Below are positions 21,520-33,304 of a stretch of 64,000 bases of DNA, piece by piece. The translations under genes and the position numbers were made by a program. Each line of letters begins with the position of its first letter. The first letter of the stretch is position 1. The stretch is taken from positions 115,848,114 to 115,912,113 of the forward strand of contig NC_073305.1 of the NCBI RefSeq assembly GCF_027595985.1. Reading direction: 5' to 3'. The notes beneath the pieces were generated by a model. That model was not told where the DNA came from. It searched no databases and saw only the letters and a program-made list of their open reading frames with translations. Origin of the DNA: Sorex araneus (Eukaryota; Chordata; Mammalia; Eulipotyphla; Soricidae).

Positions 21520-21715
21520 ACTCTGGCCTTGAATCTTGCCCCAAAGAAATCTTGACCAAGTCCTTCTTTCTCTGGCCTGAGCTCTCTTATATGCAGAGTG
21601 CTAATAGTACCATGTCTTGTAATACTATGTTGATGGGGATGAATTACATAAAAACACTCACAGCAGTGGCTGGCATAGTATATGCACAATCAATATTCAT
21701 TATCATTAAATAATT
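21520..21715 (+). mobile_element. Probable MIR
   Basis: TTGACCAAGTCCTTCTTTCTC and GGCTGGCATAGTATATGCACAATCAATATTCA match the MIR middle and 3' parts. Confidence 0.6.
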
Positions 21716-21734
21716 CTCTTCAAGAAGTTTTCTC

Positions 21735-21855
21735 TCAGGGGGCCAAGGTTGTAACCGAGGTGGTAGATCACATTCTTGCACAGGCAAGGCCCCAGATGGT
21801 TCGACTTGCACATCCCACCACCCCACCAACACTGAAGGTGTAGCCCAGGTGGCCC
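21735..21855 (+). mobile_element. Old SINE
   Basis: GGGGGCCAAGGTTGTAACC head and CAAGGCCCCAGATGGTTCGA. Confidence 0.5.
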
Positions 21856-22357
21856 TCAAGTTCCCCACAGACACACATTTCCAACATCACTGATGAAAAA
21901 TCTCTGAAATAACTATTTCAGATCAGGGTTTCCAATCAGAACAGGATTCTCTATGGAAGAAACTTCTCTAAGAATTCTTAAAGCATCAGAGAAGGGAATC
22001 CTACCATTCAAGTAAGAATCAACAGATGGACTTTCTTACTGTAGGGCACAGTTCCCTATTCTTGGAAAATGGTACCCACCTCCCAGCTTGGGATGTATAC
22101 TTTTCCCCCCACTCCCACTCTGGAGAAGCCCATATTCTCTCTTAAACATGAATCTTTACCTCTCTCTTTCCCTTTATTTCCCAAATAGTTGTCTTATTTA
22201 CAGAAAAAGAAAAGAAAAATTTCCAGAGAGCCTGAGAATAGGATCAAAGCAGCAAGAATTAATATCCTGCTAAAGTTTATTTAAATAATAGTTTTATAAT
22301 TCAAACAGGCATGTCCCCATCAAAAATATGAAGCAGAGTGTTTAAAAATAATAAAAC

Positions 22358-22680
22358 GAGGGACAGGGATGTAGATTAGGGGGAGGGAACTTGCCTTGCA
22401 TGTATGAGGCCCTGAATTCAATCTCCAGCACTGTAATAGTAATAGTAATTCATCACTAATAAAAGGATAAATCCTACTATAACATAGCAATTTATTTCCA
22501 TTATATGAAAGATGGTCCATCAGAACACACAGGGTTTGGGCCACACCTGGTGGTATTCAGGGCTCTGCACTCAGGGATCACTCCTAGTAGGGCTCTGGGG
22601 ACCATATGTGGCACCAGGGAATCAAACCCGGGTCCATAGTGTGCAAGGCAAGCACCTCCCCTACCATCTCTCTGGTCCCA
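22358..22680. mobile_element. SINE fragment (+) and full SINE (-)
   Basis: 22358-22440 forward head fragment; 22525-22680 reverse, ending TCTCTCTGGTCCC. Confidence 0.75.
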
Positions 22681-23189
22681 GGACAAATTCATTTTAAGAA
22701 AGGAACCATAGTGACCTAAGAGGCAGTGATATGCATGTATGATAGACAACCTCACATTTATGAAAGATCATAAATTTCCTTTTCACCAGAGATCACTTTT
22801 CTCCCAGAGAAATTTTATATGGATATGCTTGAAATAAATGAGAACTCCACCAAGTCGTGAAGCATATGAGATCTCTTTAAATTGGCAGTTGACATTCTTG
22901 AAAGCAACGGTTCAATGATCGCTATAAATGATGCACTACTTTAAGTAAAACATAATTCTAATACTTGACAAAATTACAACCAGCCAATAGAAGTTGAATG
23001 CAAGCCACATTTGAATAACCAAGGCAGTTCAGCCATTTTTCTAGAATACACTCTAAAGTTACCATATAACCCGTATATGACAATATTGCTGTCTTTAGTC
23101 TTTTTTTATACTGAAGGGTCTAAGATATAGTGTGTTCACAAGGTAACACTGTTGCCTTTTTGCAATTTCTATTCCTTCCTAAACAGCGT

Positions 23190-23410
23190 ACTGGGCCGGG
23201 ACAGGGCTCACAGGCTGAGTGTGTGTTCTGGATGCAGGGGTCTGGGTTTAAGCCCCAGTACCACATGCTTCTCCCCCAGCAGCCCCTGGCTGAGTCCTGC
23301 ACAGGATCATCAGCCCACACAGCTGGGCCTAGTATTGCTGAGTGGCTCCCAGGCCCCCCTGAGCACTGCTTGGGAGCCCCCCCACTCCCCACCCCTGGGC
23401 CAAACCAAAC
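23190..23410 (+). mobile_element. Old SINE, C-rich
   Basis: CTGGGCCGGGACAGGGCTCA head, GTCTGGGTTTAAGCCCCAGTACC B box. Confidence 0.6.
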
Positions 23411-25003
23411 AAAAACACTTACTTTGGCTCTACACTAACACTAAAACACATCACTACAAAGAACCTAAGATGGCATTCTGAAGACCCTCATCTCCACATA
23501 GAAGTTCGAATTGTCCCAGAAACCTGTAGGTCATTATTACCCTTTAAAACTGAACAAGTCTTCCCCAGCCACACCTCAGGGCCTTAGATCTGAGACCCAA
23601 ATGTGGAACACGCTTTGTCATCAGCTTAGTTCTCTACTCAAGAGAAAATTCCAAGGGACTCAAGACTTTCTGATTCCCATAGCAAAATAAGAATACTTGT
23701 AAGTATTCAGTAACTTATGTATAAGTATTCATTTTCAATAACGAATACTTACACATAAGCCCTACCTCTCTCTTTTACTAAGAAGACAGGGCCATGTTTT
23801 TAGGTCTGAGGGGCCCCAATCTACACATTAGTAATAAGGTTGCGTGTACCCACATCTATTAACTCAGGTCCTACATCATCATAAGATTGATTAATTCTGC
23901 CTTTCCCCCAAAGCATCATTTGCTCCTGAAGTAATAGGCATTTCATTTAAGGCACATAGAAAAAAACAAACCCCCATCATATACTCAGCTCAAAAATGGA
24001 AGTACTGCTTGTTTACAATTATATAGATACTGAGTAATATGATATACCAAGATAGGCAAGTCTCTCTACTTTGAGGATACAATCGCATTAGAAAAGCAAT
24101 TCTCTGTTTATTCTAAGTGTAAAAGAAAAATCAGAATTATATTTGTAGGAATAACCCACATATACCAGGCTTATTGGCAAAGGTCCAATGTATTAATGTT
24201 TAAAAGTTAGGACAAAGACTTTCTGGTACTCCTATTTCTTCCTCCTCAGGATTCTGAGTAAGAATCATGAGGAAGGTAGATAGGGTATTACAATTAAGTT
24301 TTAGATTCTCCCCCCCCCCCAAAAAAAAAAAAAACATAGCCCTGGGAAACTCAATCAACTACTGTTCTAAACTGTCCTTCCCATCTTACCGGAGCAGGAC
24401 TTAGGAGAAGAGGGGAGAAGCTGGACGGAAGCCCCAGTTAAAAGTGGGGCAGTTTCAGGGACAAGTTGCTTTAGGAACTTGATACATTTGCTCCGATGTC
24501 CCATCCAGGCTTCACTAAGACACAATTTTTCCCCCTAGTACCTGCAGGCATGCCCTCAGGATGGACATATTAACCATCTATATGGAAGGGCTTGGGGGGG
24601 ATGGGTTTAGCTGTCTTTTAACTTCCTGATCACCTAAACTCGAGAGCAGGATTTTCAGATACCATCACGTGCTCACACCAGCTCCAAGCTCTGCCTGACC
24701 ATGAGGAGAAAGCTCAGGTGACTGCTAGGCTGGGCGGGGCCTGCTTTGGGCGAATTGCTCAGGCCCAGCTCCTAAGGGCGGTCCAGACACAGGTTCCAGG
24801 ACACGCTCTCACAGCTAAAGAAACTATGTGCCCATCAGAACTGAGCTCTGTGATAGAGCCCCGAGACAATTCTGTGGAGCAAAAACAGCTGAGCCAAGAA
24901 ACACACTTCAAATGTTATACAACAAACAGGCCCATTTCACAGGACACAAACATACAAGATCAGATATTACATGTATGCATATCGATGTATGTGTACGTGT
25001 GTA

Positions 25004-25004
25004 T

Positions 25005-25035
<31 letters not shown>

Positions 25036-25046
25036 GTGTGTGTGTA
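25004..25046. repeat. (TG)n
   Basis: About 20 TG units with one CG interruption. Confidence 0.95.
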
Positions 25047-25157
25047 TCTGCAGTTGCCAATCCGTTACACTTAGAGTATCACATGGCCTCTAAATGTGGG
25101 CCCTGGGTGGGCAGGAAAGAAAGAGCTTCCTGAAACCCTTCAATTCAGCAACTTCTC

Positions 25158-25245
25158 ATTTTTTTAGTGGTGCTGGTGATCCGACCCAGGGCTTCATCAC
25201 ACATGAAGGCAGGTGCTCTACCACTGGGCTATCTCCCCAGCCCTC
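25158..25245 (-). mobile_element. SINE fragment
   Basis: Reverse, with GCTATCTCCCCAGCCC; would lie in a long RRAGD 3' UTR. Confidence 0.6.
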
Positions 25246-25897
25246 AGCAATATTCTGGTTTCTCTCCAATGATCGGCACCATTTTGGAAATCTGGTCCCA
25301 AAGGTTTGAAAGAACAGCAGTGCATCAAGAAGTGATGAGTCTGTATAAAATGATCATAGGTGTGCATTTGAGGTAAAAAGCTTTGTAAAACTGTCAAGCA
25401 GGGAAGCACAGTGGTGGCTATAGAAACTTTTAGGTAAGTTCAGTACTAACATTGCTCTACAAAACTCCCTTTATACCAATTATAAACGAGAAAGCTCTTA
25501 TTGCTCCTGGAGTTTAACCTCCAATCTTTCTCTAGTTCCATTGAAAAATGTGTTTTCTCAACAAGTGATAACAAAGAACTCCAAATTTATAAAAAGTCAC
25601 TGCCAACGCATCATTCTTTGATTAGCTTCTACTGGCCACAACTATATGGACTATTCTATGCCTGGCCTTGACACTGAGTACAGAAAAGACCTTAGAAAAG
25701 TTCTTTTATCAAAGTTCGGTTCAATGAGGAATAAAACAACAACACCACCAAGAAAAGGGGCAAAATATATACAGTTCCTGGCGTTTGCACACAGGATCTT
25801 TCTGACCAGAGACCATAGAAGTTTACATTTGTGTCATGAAATTACAGGGGATTTCACGTGACTGTGAGTATACAAGATTTTGCTTCAAAGTGCTGAC

Positions 25898-25903
25898 TTT
25901 ATT
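25898..25903 (-). terminator. Candidate proximal poly(A) signal of RRAGD
   Basis: AATAAA on the minus strand about 160 bases after the stop codon, followed by a CA/T-rich stretch. It would give a short 3' UTR isoform. Use is inferred from position only. Confidence 0.4.
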
Positions 25904-26061
25904 GAAAAAAGGGGAAGATCAAGAGGGCTCTAGGGATTTTTTTTTTTAAACAATATATCCGGGTCACATGTCCCAGGCTCCGGGGTTGGTGCTCTTCTGG
26001 CTTCGTCCCCAGCACTGCAGCCGTGGCAGGTCTGATTCCCACTGGTGCTCCTAGATCTCAC

Positions 26062-26213
26062 CTACAGCAGCACCCGTGGGGTCCCATTGGGGGTGGCTCC
26101 TTTTTTCTTCTGGAGCCGATTCTGAACCTTCCGAGATTTCACCACCTTCATTCTCACCTCAAAAACTTCATGGATGGCCTTCCGAAAGCAATGGAAATTG
26201 TAGTCTATTAGCC
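26062..26213 (-). CDS. RRAGD: RRAGD last exon, coding part with stop codon
   Basis: Encodes the end of G351, residues 352-400 and a TAG stop at 26064-26062. The peptide runs [19 protein letters not shown] and then a basic, RagD-specific tail ([11 protein letters not shown]...) ending TPRVLL. RagC has an unrelated tail after the shared EVFEV, so this exon proves the RRAGD assignment. The acceptor TACCTCCAG ends at 26214. Coding lengths of exons 2-7 sum to 1055, exactly what remains of a 1203-base frame after a 148-base exon 1. GAG-GTGAGA inside the exon (GT at 26157-26156) looks like a splice donor. Confidence 0.97.
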
Positions 26214-26463
26214 CTGGAGGTAGAGGGAAATAAAATAATTTAGAATGTCACCTTCCCATGTTGTGCATATCAGGACTGGCCAGTAGGGGGCAGAAGAGGA
26301 GCGGCCCAGGCCAAAGGACCCGCTTCCCCCACCCCCTAAAGAAAGGTTCTGAAATACATGACACATTTTCTTTCCGGCAGGTGGGCTACAGTGGTGCTCA
26401 GGGGCTTTTTGTGGCTCTGTGTCAGGCGATCTATGATCCAAAAGATTTGGAGAACAAACTAGA

Positions 26464-26685
26464 CTGTTTCCCCTTTTATTTTTATTTATTTATTTATTTA
26501 TTTTTTGGTTTTTGGGTCACACCTGGCGATGCACAGGGGTTACTCCTGGCTCATGCACTCAGGAATTACTCCTGGCGGTGCTCGGGGGACCATATGGGAT
26601 GCTGGGAATCGAACCCGGGTCAGTCGCATGCAAGGCAAACGCCCTACCCGCTGTGCTATTGCTCCAGCCCCTGTTTCCCCTTTTA
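26464..26685 (-). mobile_element. Young tRNA-Ala SINE with TSD
   Basis: SINE 26479-26670, TSD ctgtttcccctttta (26464-26478, 26671-26685). Sense to RRAGD, 270 bases upstream of the last exon. Confidence 0.96.
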
Positions 26686-26707
26686 GATGAAAAAAATTTT
26701 TTTTTCT

Positions 26708-27080
26708 TGGGGCAGGAGCGATAGCACAGCGGGTAGGGCATTTGCCTTGCATGCAGCCAACCCGGGTTCGATTTCCAGCATCCCATATGGTCCCCTGAGC
26801 ACCGCCAAGAGGAATTTCTGAGTACATGAGCCAGGAGTAACCCCTGTGCATCACCAGGTGTGATCCAAAAAGAAAGAAAAAAAAAAAGATTTCTTAGGCC
26901 AGAGAGATAGAACAGGGCTTATAGTGCTTGTCCTGCATGAGGCTAACCCTGGTTTGATCCCCAGCACCACATGAGGTGGTACCCACGAGTGAGTCCTTAT
27001 TACAGCCAAGAGTGTTTCCTGAGCACAGAGTCTGGAGCAAATCCTTGGGCACCACCAGGTGTGTCCCCCTGCTTCCCAGA
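26708..27080 (+). mobile_element. Two SINEs in tandem
   Basis: 26708-26888 young, 26896-27080 old; the first is an inverted partner of the SINE at 26479-26670. Confidence 0.88.
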
Positions 27081-27199
27081 AAGAAAATAAATTATTTGTT
27101 ATTATTTTTATTAAATGGCATTATTTAAAAAACAGTCTTGACTGAGTGAAGGCAGACCTTGACGTGCAGTGTGGCTGAGATTTCAAAATTAATCCGTCA

Positions 27200-27650
27200 G
27201 TACTCACTGAATTTCTAATACTGTTTAGGCCAGTGCTACAAAGGCGAGTATGGCCAGGCAAGAAACAACCTCCCTGGTTTTAACCACCAGTCACATTCTC
27301 ATTCTTTCAGTGTCAAGTGTTTTATTTTTGGTAGTTTTGGGGGTTGGGCCACATCGAGTGGCACTTGGGGACTGACTACTCGCTCTGTGCTCAGGGTAGC
27401 ACACACAAGCCGTGCTAGGATTTCCAGCCAGTGGCATGCAAGGCGACCTCTTCCATGCTTGTGTTGTCTCTCCAGTCGCTCGGTGTTAAGTTTTAATGGA
27501 GAAATAGTAGGACAGAACTCTACTCAGATTAAATATTGCCTTTTGCTACAATGGAGATGGAACTGGAGGATAGCTTACCAAGTAAAATAGAACAGCAAAA
27601 TAATAACAAAAACCTGACTACTTCTTTCACAGATGGTACAAAAATAAACT
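27200..27650 (+). mobile_element. Ancient LINE pieces and an old reverse SINE
   Basis: 27200-27300 is L2-like (TTAGGCCAGTGCTACAAAGG). 27321-27477 is a reverse SINE. 27530-27650 resembles an L1 ORF2 end (ATGGAGATGGAACTGGAGGA). Confidence 0.45.
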
Positions 27651-28023
27651 GAATCAAGGGTATCCATAAAAGGGATGACCATGGATATAATATTATCTAA
27701 AGTAATGGGAGTTCAGTCGCAATTATCCAATAGACTCTGTGACGTTTTATCTGGGCATCACATGGCAACTATGACATATAAACATTTATATTATTGAATA
27801 CCAGTGTTAAGTCAGTAAACATAAAATTTAAAATATCTATTTTTTGAAAAAAGAAATAGTAGGAAAGAATCATCTTGCATTTTCAGAAACCAGTAGTAAA
27901 ACAAAATAAAAAGGAGAAAATATAATTCAACTATTATACATTTTTATCACTATCATTCATTAATTATACCATTTAGGATAGGTAGTTGGTTCTATTTACT
28001 AGATTTATTTTTATTTATTTCAT

Positions 28024-28447
28024 TATGCCAAAAACAGTAACAACAAGTCTCATAATAGAGATGTTACTGATGCCCGCTCAAGCAAATAGATGAGCAATAG
28101 GATGACAGTGTTACTTATTTATTTGCTTTTTGGGCCACACCTGCCAATCCTCAGGGCTTTCCACCCAGGAATTACTCCTGGCAGTGCTCTGGGACCATAT
28201 GGGATGTCAGGGACTCAACCTAGGTTGGCCACCTGCAAGGCAAATGACCTACTGGCTGTACTATCGCTCTAGTCCTTATTTGCTATCTATTTTTTTCAAG
28301 GTTTTATCATTTATTCACTTATTTTGCTTTCTGGCTCTGCACTCTGGAATTACTCCTGGCAGTGCTTGGGGGACCATATGGGATGCTGGAAATCGAACTT
28401 GGATTGGTCGAGTGCAAGGCAAATGCCTACCCGCTTATTTGCTATCT
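28024..28447. mobile_element. RTE-tailed SINE 3' fragment and two reverse SINEs
   Basis: 28024-28111 forward RTE-tailed fragment. 28112-28274 reverse SINE. 28289-28433 reverse, flanked by cttatttgctatct (28275-28288, 28434-28447). Confidence 0.85.
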
Positions 28448-28464
28448 TTAAACTTACTAAACTT

Positions 28465-28653
28465 GGGCCTGGAGTGGCCAGGGTGGAACAGTGGCTAGGG
28501 TGGTTCCTGTGCATGTGGGGACCACCTGGGTTCGATCCCCAGAGCCCCATATGGTCTCCTGAGCCCCTTCAGGAGTGATCCCTGAGTGTAGAGTCAGAAG
28601 TAAGCCCTGAGCATTTGCCGGGTGTAGCCCCCAAACAAACAAACAAACAAAAA
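28465..28653 (+). mobile_element. tRNA-Ala SINE
   Basis: Full length, A-tail as (CAAA)n. Confidence 0.85.
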
Positions 28654-28977
28654 TTACTAAACTTAATAAAATTAGCCCAGTGATTACTCCTATCAATCCA
28701 TGATGTTTCCAGACACCCAAACAAAAACAAAGGAGAGCTGGGATTCCAGCCAAGGATGAGATTCCTCAAAGCAGTCTCTTGCATACAGAACTGGGGAGAA
28801 CACGACCCCCCCCACCCCAGCCCCCTCCGCCCGTTTCCAGGAGCAACGCCTTCTGCTGCTTCTGCATTGATGCGAACTCCAGAGCAGGGAAACTCAAACT
28901 CAAGAGCAGGGAAACTCGGTGACCAATCAGAAGACTTACTCTACCCTCCTAGTACCTCCTGCTCCCAAGCTCTCTCT

Positions 28978-29291
28978 GTTTGTTTTGGGGGCCACATGTT
29001 TTGGGTATGCTCAGGGCTTCCCCCTGGTTCTGTGCACAGGGATCACTCCTGGGGGTGCTGGGGGAACCATACAAAGTACCTGGGACCAAACATGGTCGGC
29101 CACATGCAAGGCAAGCACCTGTATTTTACCCACTGTACTATTACGTCTCTGGCCCTCATACATGCTTTGGGGGCCACACCCTATGGTGCTCATAACACAG
29201 CGCTCAGGGGGTACATACAGTGTCCAGAATGGAACACGGGGCTCCCACATGCAGAGAATGCACTTCAGTCCTCTAAGCCATCTCCCATGCC
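28978..29291 (-). mobile_element. Two old SINEs head to tail
   Basis: 28978-29155 and 29163-29291, both reverse. Confidence 0.75.
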
Positions 29292-29309
29292 ACAGGAGAT
29301 TGTTTCATC

Positions 29310-29518
29310 AAGAATGAGGCACACCTTGGGGCTGGAGCGATAGCACAGCGGGTAGGGCATTTGTTTGCCTTGTACGCGGCCAACCCGGGTTCGATTCCCA
29401 GCATCCCATATGGTCCCCAGAGCAGCACCAGGAGTAATTCCTGAGTGCATGAGGCAGAAGTAACCCCTGTGCAATGCTGGGTGTAGCCGGAAAAAAAAAA
29501 AAAAGAATGAGGCACACC
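29310..29518 (+). mobile_element. Young tRNA-Ala SINE with TSD
   Basis: SINE 29326-29502 with the 16-base TSD aagaatgaggcacacc (29310-29325, 29503-29518). Confidence 0.96.
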
Positions 29519-29807
29519 AATGAGGCACTTTTAGGGAAAGAAATATAAATAAAAAAGCAAGGAGAAGAAAAAGGGATATGATAGTTCTCTGCCTGTCACA
29601 TGTGAGATACACTGGTCAGGAGAAGCTCTGAAAAAGGACTGGGTCTCAACATGATACAGGGACAACTTGGGGGATTTCAGAGACAAACTATTCTTGGCAA
29701 TAGTGCTTGACCATCTTAAATTTATTCACTCTGGCCTGTTGTTAGAGATGACTGTCATCTCGCTGGATTTGAAGTGTTAATATTCACAGGTGGGGAGGAG
29801 GGAAGCT

Positions 29808-29955
29808 CGAAAGGCCAGAGGGCAGGCTTTGCATGCAGGAGCCCTGGGTTTGATCACCGGCACCACAGGGTCCCCTGAGCACCAGGAGGGACCCTGAGCA
29901 CTGAGCTGGAAGCAGCTCCTAGACGCCTCGAGTGTTACCTATAAGCAAACACAAA
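29808..29955 (+). mobile_element. Old SINE with clear tRNA-Ala head
   Basis: GGCTTTGCATGCAGGAGCCC followed by GGGTTTGATCACCGGCACC follows tRNA-Ala(TGC) from anticodon loop to acceptor stem. Confidence 0.8.
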
Positions 29956-29971
29956 CCAAATCCCAAAAGAC

Positions 29972-30180
29972 AGAATAGAGATTTCTTTTTTTTTTTTTTG
30001 GTTTTTGGGTCACACCTGGCGATGCACAGGGGTTACTCCTGGCTCATGCACTCAGGAATCACTCCTGGCGGTGCTCAGGGGACCATATGGGATGCTGGGA
30101 ATCGAACCCGGGTCCACCGCGTGCAAGGCAAACGCCCTACCCGCTGTGCTATCGCTCCAGCCCCAGAGAATAGAGATTTC
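29972..30180 (-). mobile_element. Young tRNA-Ala SINE with TSD
   Basis: SINE 29986-30166, TSD agaatagagatttc (29972-29985, 30167-30180). Close to the family consensus. Confidence 0.96.
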
Positions 30181-30340
30181 TAAAGAAAGTAGTCATACAA
30201 AATATTTCGATTGGTTTCAACCCTTTTATGAAAGGTAGTTGAAAGTATAAAAAATCATGAACCAAATAAGCTCATAACTCAACCCACACAGCCAGGAGCT
30301 ATCCCACCTCCTCCTCTGTTTAGTGTGTTCAGTGGCTCTT

Positions 30341-30509
30341 TTTTTTGGGAAGATGGGGGTACATCTGACTACCTCAGGGCTTACTCCTGACTCTGCTCTC
30401 AGGGATCATTTCTGGTGACCTTGGGGAACCATGTGGGGTGCCGGGGATAGAACCTGGCTTGGCTGCGTGCAAGCAAGTGCCCTACCCACTGTACTATCAT
30501 TCCAGTTCC
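30341..30509 (-). mobile_element. Old SINE
   Basis: Reverse, ending TATCATTCCAGTTCC. Confidence 0.75.
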
Positions 30510-30573
30510 CATTCAGTGGGTCTTAAGCCTAGCAGTACAATAAAACCTTCCAGAGAATTAATAGTGCGCGTAT

Positions 30574-30808
30574 GGGCTAGAGCGATAGCACAGCAGTTAG
30601 GCGTTCGCTGACCCGAGTTCGATTCCTCTGCCCCTCTCGGAGAGCCCAGCAAGCTGCCGAGAGTATTGAGCCCTCGAGGCAGAGCCTGGCAAGCTACCCG
30701 TGCGTATTGGATATGCCAAAAACAGTAACAATAAGTCTCTCAATGAGAGTTACTGGTGCCTGCTCGAACAAATCGATGAGCAACGGGACGACAGTGACAG
30801 TGACAGTG
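30574..30808 (+). mobile_element. RTE-tailed SINE, full length
   Basis: Head with a deletion between the boxes, complete body, tail GACAGTGACAGTGACAGTG; gtgcgc-like sequence flanks both ends. Confidence 0.92.
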
Positions 30809-31047
30809 TGCGCATTCTCCCTACACACCAGTCCTCTTCCTAGGAATGCTACAGTATTGGAGAAAGAACCTAAATGTTCACTTTATCCACCTCCCTTCCC
30901 AAAGGGACAGAGAGCTTGCACTTTCTCCACCCCTGATATCATGAGGGTGACCCATTCAGATCACGTGCTTGGGATTTTCCAGTTTCCCCCCAAAGGTCTC
31001 TGTCCTGAGCAAATACAGAGGTTGGTCACGCTAAGATACACATGTTT

Positions 31048-31680
31048 TGGGCCAGAGAGTTAATACAGGGGTAAGGCAATTGCCTTGCATGCAGCCAGCC
31101 CTGCAAGGCAAGCATTTCCTGCCACTGCATGATCCCCCAAGCACTGTGTGGCCTAAGACCCTCCACCATCTCCCAAAAAATTCACAAAGAATTTTTAATT
31201 TTATTTGTTTTTTCTTTTTGGGTCACACCTGGTGATGCACGGGGGTTACTCCTGGCTCTGCACTCAGAAATCACCCCTGGTGGTGCTCAGGGGACCATAT
31301 GAGATGCTGGGAATTGAATCCGGGTCGGCTGCATGCAAGGCAAATGCCCTACCCGTGTGCTATTGCTAGAAAGGATTTTAATAATGCCTGCCCGGACTAG
31401 AGAGATGGTTCAAAGAGTTGGCGTGTGTGCATTAACTAGACCCCACCCCTCCTATCCCCAAAACTTTCTACTTATTTATATCTGAGAGATTACATTAAAC
31501 TAACACTTAGAGGCCACAGAGATAGTTCATGTGACAGGGCAAATGCCCAGATGGGATGGAGGCCTCGAGGTGACCTCTAGCACCATATCCCCTCAGCAGC
31601 CCCCTGCTTGTTTAGCCCCAGAAAGGCCCAGCATCACCGGCCCACAGGCGCCAAGCGCTGCTGGATGTGGCTCTGACAGA
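31048..31680. mobile_element. SINE cluster
   Basis: 31048-31165 forward with internal deletion; 31201-31368 reverse young copy; 31385-31445 forward fragment; 31509-31680 forward old copy. Confidence 0.75.
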
Positions 31681-32149
31681 CACCCTAACACCTAGGTTTC
31701 AAGCTGACTCAATAAACACTACCAAATCTAGCTACTCTCAGGCTTAATGCCACCTAAGTGGATTAATGATCCATTACCAAAGATGCCCGCAATGAATTCC
31801 TGTTTACACTTACTTCCACAACCATAGATCAAGGCTAATTTTAGCGGGCAAAAGTGCGAGGAGAAACAGGTCATGCGTACTTTGAGAGTAATTATTAACT
31901 GCAAAGAGAAATACAGTAACTTTCCAGTGGAAAGAGCTAGACAACACAGTCTTCACGAAATCCTGGCTGGCCTTGCCAATAAGAAGGGTGCGTGGATACC
32001 AGGAGCCCTTGGACATGAGATGCCAAAGGCCCCCATTACCTCTGTGGACTCAGGCCCACGGACAGAATCTCATTCCAATTGTATGAAAGTATTCATGGGC
32101 CCCATTCACAGGTCACCCTACAGAATGATCAGCACTTCTCAAAAGTGAC

Positions 32150-32345
32150 ACCATTGTGGAAAATGAGGAATTGTCACAAATTGGAGGAGAAAAAGGAAAA
32201 TTATTTGGAACCAGATTAGGAAAAATGGGCATTTCTGGGAGGAAAATAAAAACAACAACTAGGGAAATTGAACTAAGGACTATTGTTCAGTTAATAGTAC
32301 TATATCAAAGTTAATTTTCTAGTTGTAATAAGAGTATTAAATTGA
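32150..32345 (+). mobile_element. Ancestral L1 3' UTR fragment
   Basis: AATTGTCACAAATTGGAGGA and TTCAGTTAATAGTACTATAT match the widely shared placental L1 3' UTR as remembered. Confidence 0.6.
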
Positions 32346-32356
32346 AAATCAGCACA

Positions 32357-32780
32357 GGGGAGGCCGGAGTGATAGGAGGGGGGTGGGGGGGATTTACCTT
32401 GTACGCTGCCAATCCGGGTTCAATCCCCAGCATCCCATATGGTCCCGCAGCACTGCCAGGAGTGATTCCTGAGTGCAGAGCCAGGAGTAACCCCTGAGCA
32501 TCAGTGGGTATGACCCCCCCCCCGCAAAAAAAAAAAAAGAAAGAAAATCAGCTCAGGGAGATAGCACAATGTATCTATCTACCAGATAGACAGATGGTAG
32601 ATGACAAACCTAGCAAATATGAGGCCCTGAGTTCCATGCCCTGCCCACAGCCTCAGGCTTTTCTCCACCCCTCCCCAACATCATCAGGCCCCTAAGCATA
32701 GCCCAACTGACACCAGGTATGGCCCTGAGCGGTCCCCAAGGAGCAGCAGGCTGAGTTCAGCTGGGAGTGGCCCCAGGTTC
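32357..32780 (+). mobile_element. Two SINEs in tandem
   Basis: 32357-32542 (TSD-like gaaaatcagcNcaggg at 32343 and 32543) and 32552-32780, older with an insertion. Confidence 0.8.
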
Positions 32781-32799
32781 CCTAAGCACCTGTGAAAAG

Positions 32800-33165
32800 A
32801 ATCAGTTCAGGGATGGGAGCAATAGTACAAGAGGGAGGGCATTTGCCTTGCACGTGGCTGACCAGTGTTCAAACCCGGCATCCCAAAGGGTCCCCTGAGC
32901 ATTGTCAGGAATGATTTTTTTTTTTTGCTTTTTGGGTCACACCCGGCGATGCACAGGGGTTACTCCTGGCTCTGCACTCAGGAATTACCCCTGGCCGGGC
33001 TCAGGGGACCATAGGGGATGCTGGGATTTGAACCTGGGTCGGCCGCGTGCAAGGCAAACACCCTACCCGCTGTGCTATCTCTCCAGCCCCAGGAAAGATT
33101 CTTGAGTGCAGAGCCAGGAGTAATACCTGGTAATCATTGGGTGTGGTCCAAAAACAAATCAAAAA
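32800..33165 (+). mobile_element. SINE with a nested reverse SINE
   Basis: Forward SINE 32800-32917 resumes at 33100-33165. The reverse young SINE 32918-33090 interrupts it, with aggaatgatt and aggaaagatt at the joins. Confidence 0.9.
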
Positions 33166-33304
33166 AAGGGACAATTCAAACTAGGATTAGGAAAAAAAAC
33201 CTGGAAATTCTTAGCTCTGTCTGTCAATCACTGGTGTTGGGGTCTTAGTAGATCATCACCTCTATTTTCTGAGTCTGGGTAAAATCCATTAAACCAGAGA
33301 ATGA

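Larger units (their letters stand above)
22276..26061 (-). other. RRAGD: RRAGD 3' UTR and downstream flank (end unresolved)
   Basis: Minus-strand sequence after the stop. Human RRAGD has a 3' UTR of a few kilobases (from memory), so transcripts may reach the AATAAA hexamers at 24112-24107, 22496-22491 or 22281-22276. The interval holds mostly non-repeat sequence, with a SINE fragment (25158-25245), a TG tract (25004-25046), an old SINE (23190-23410) and a SINE at 22525-22680. No further open frame of interest is visible. Only the first 170 bases are reasonably sure to be UTR. Confidence 0.45.

Noticed and set aside
1..22000. Possible exons of UBE2J1, the expected neighbour
   Set aside because: None of the peptides I know from this gene appear in any frame, and no CpG-rich promoter was seen.
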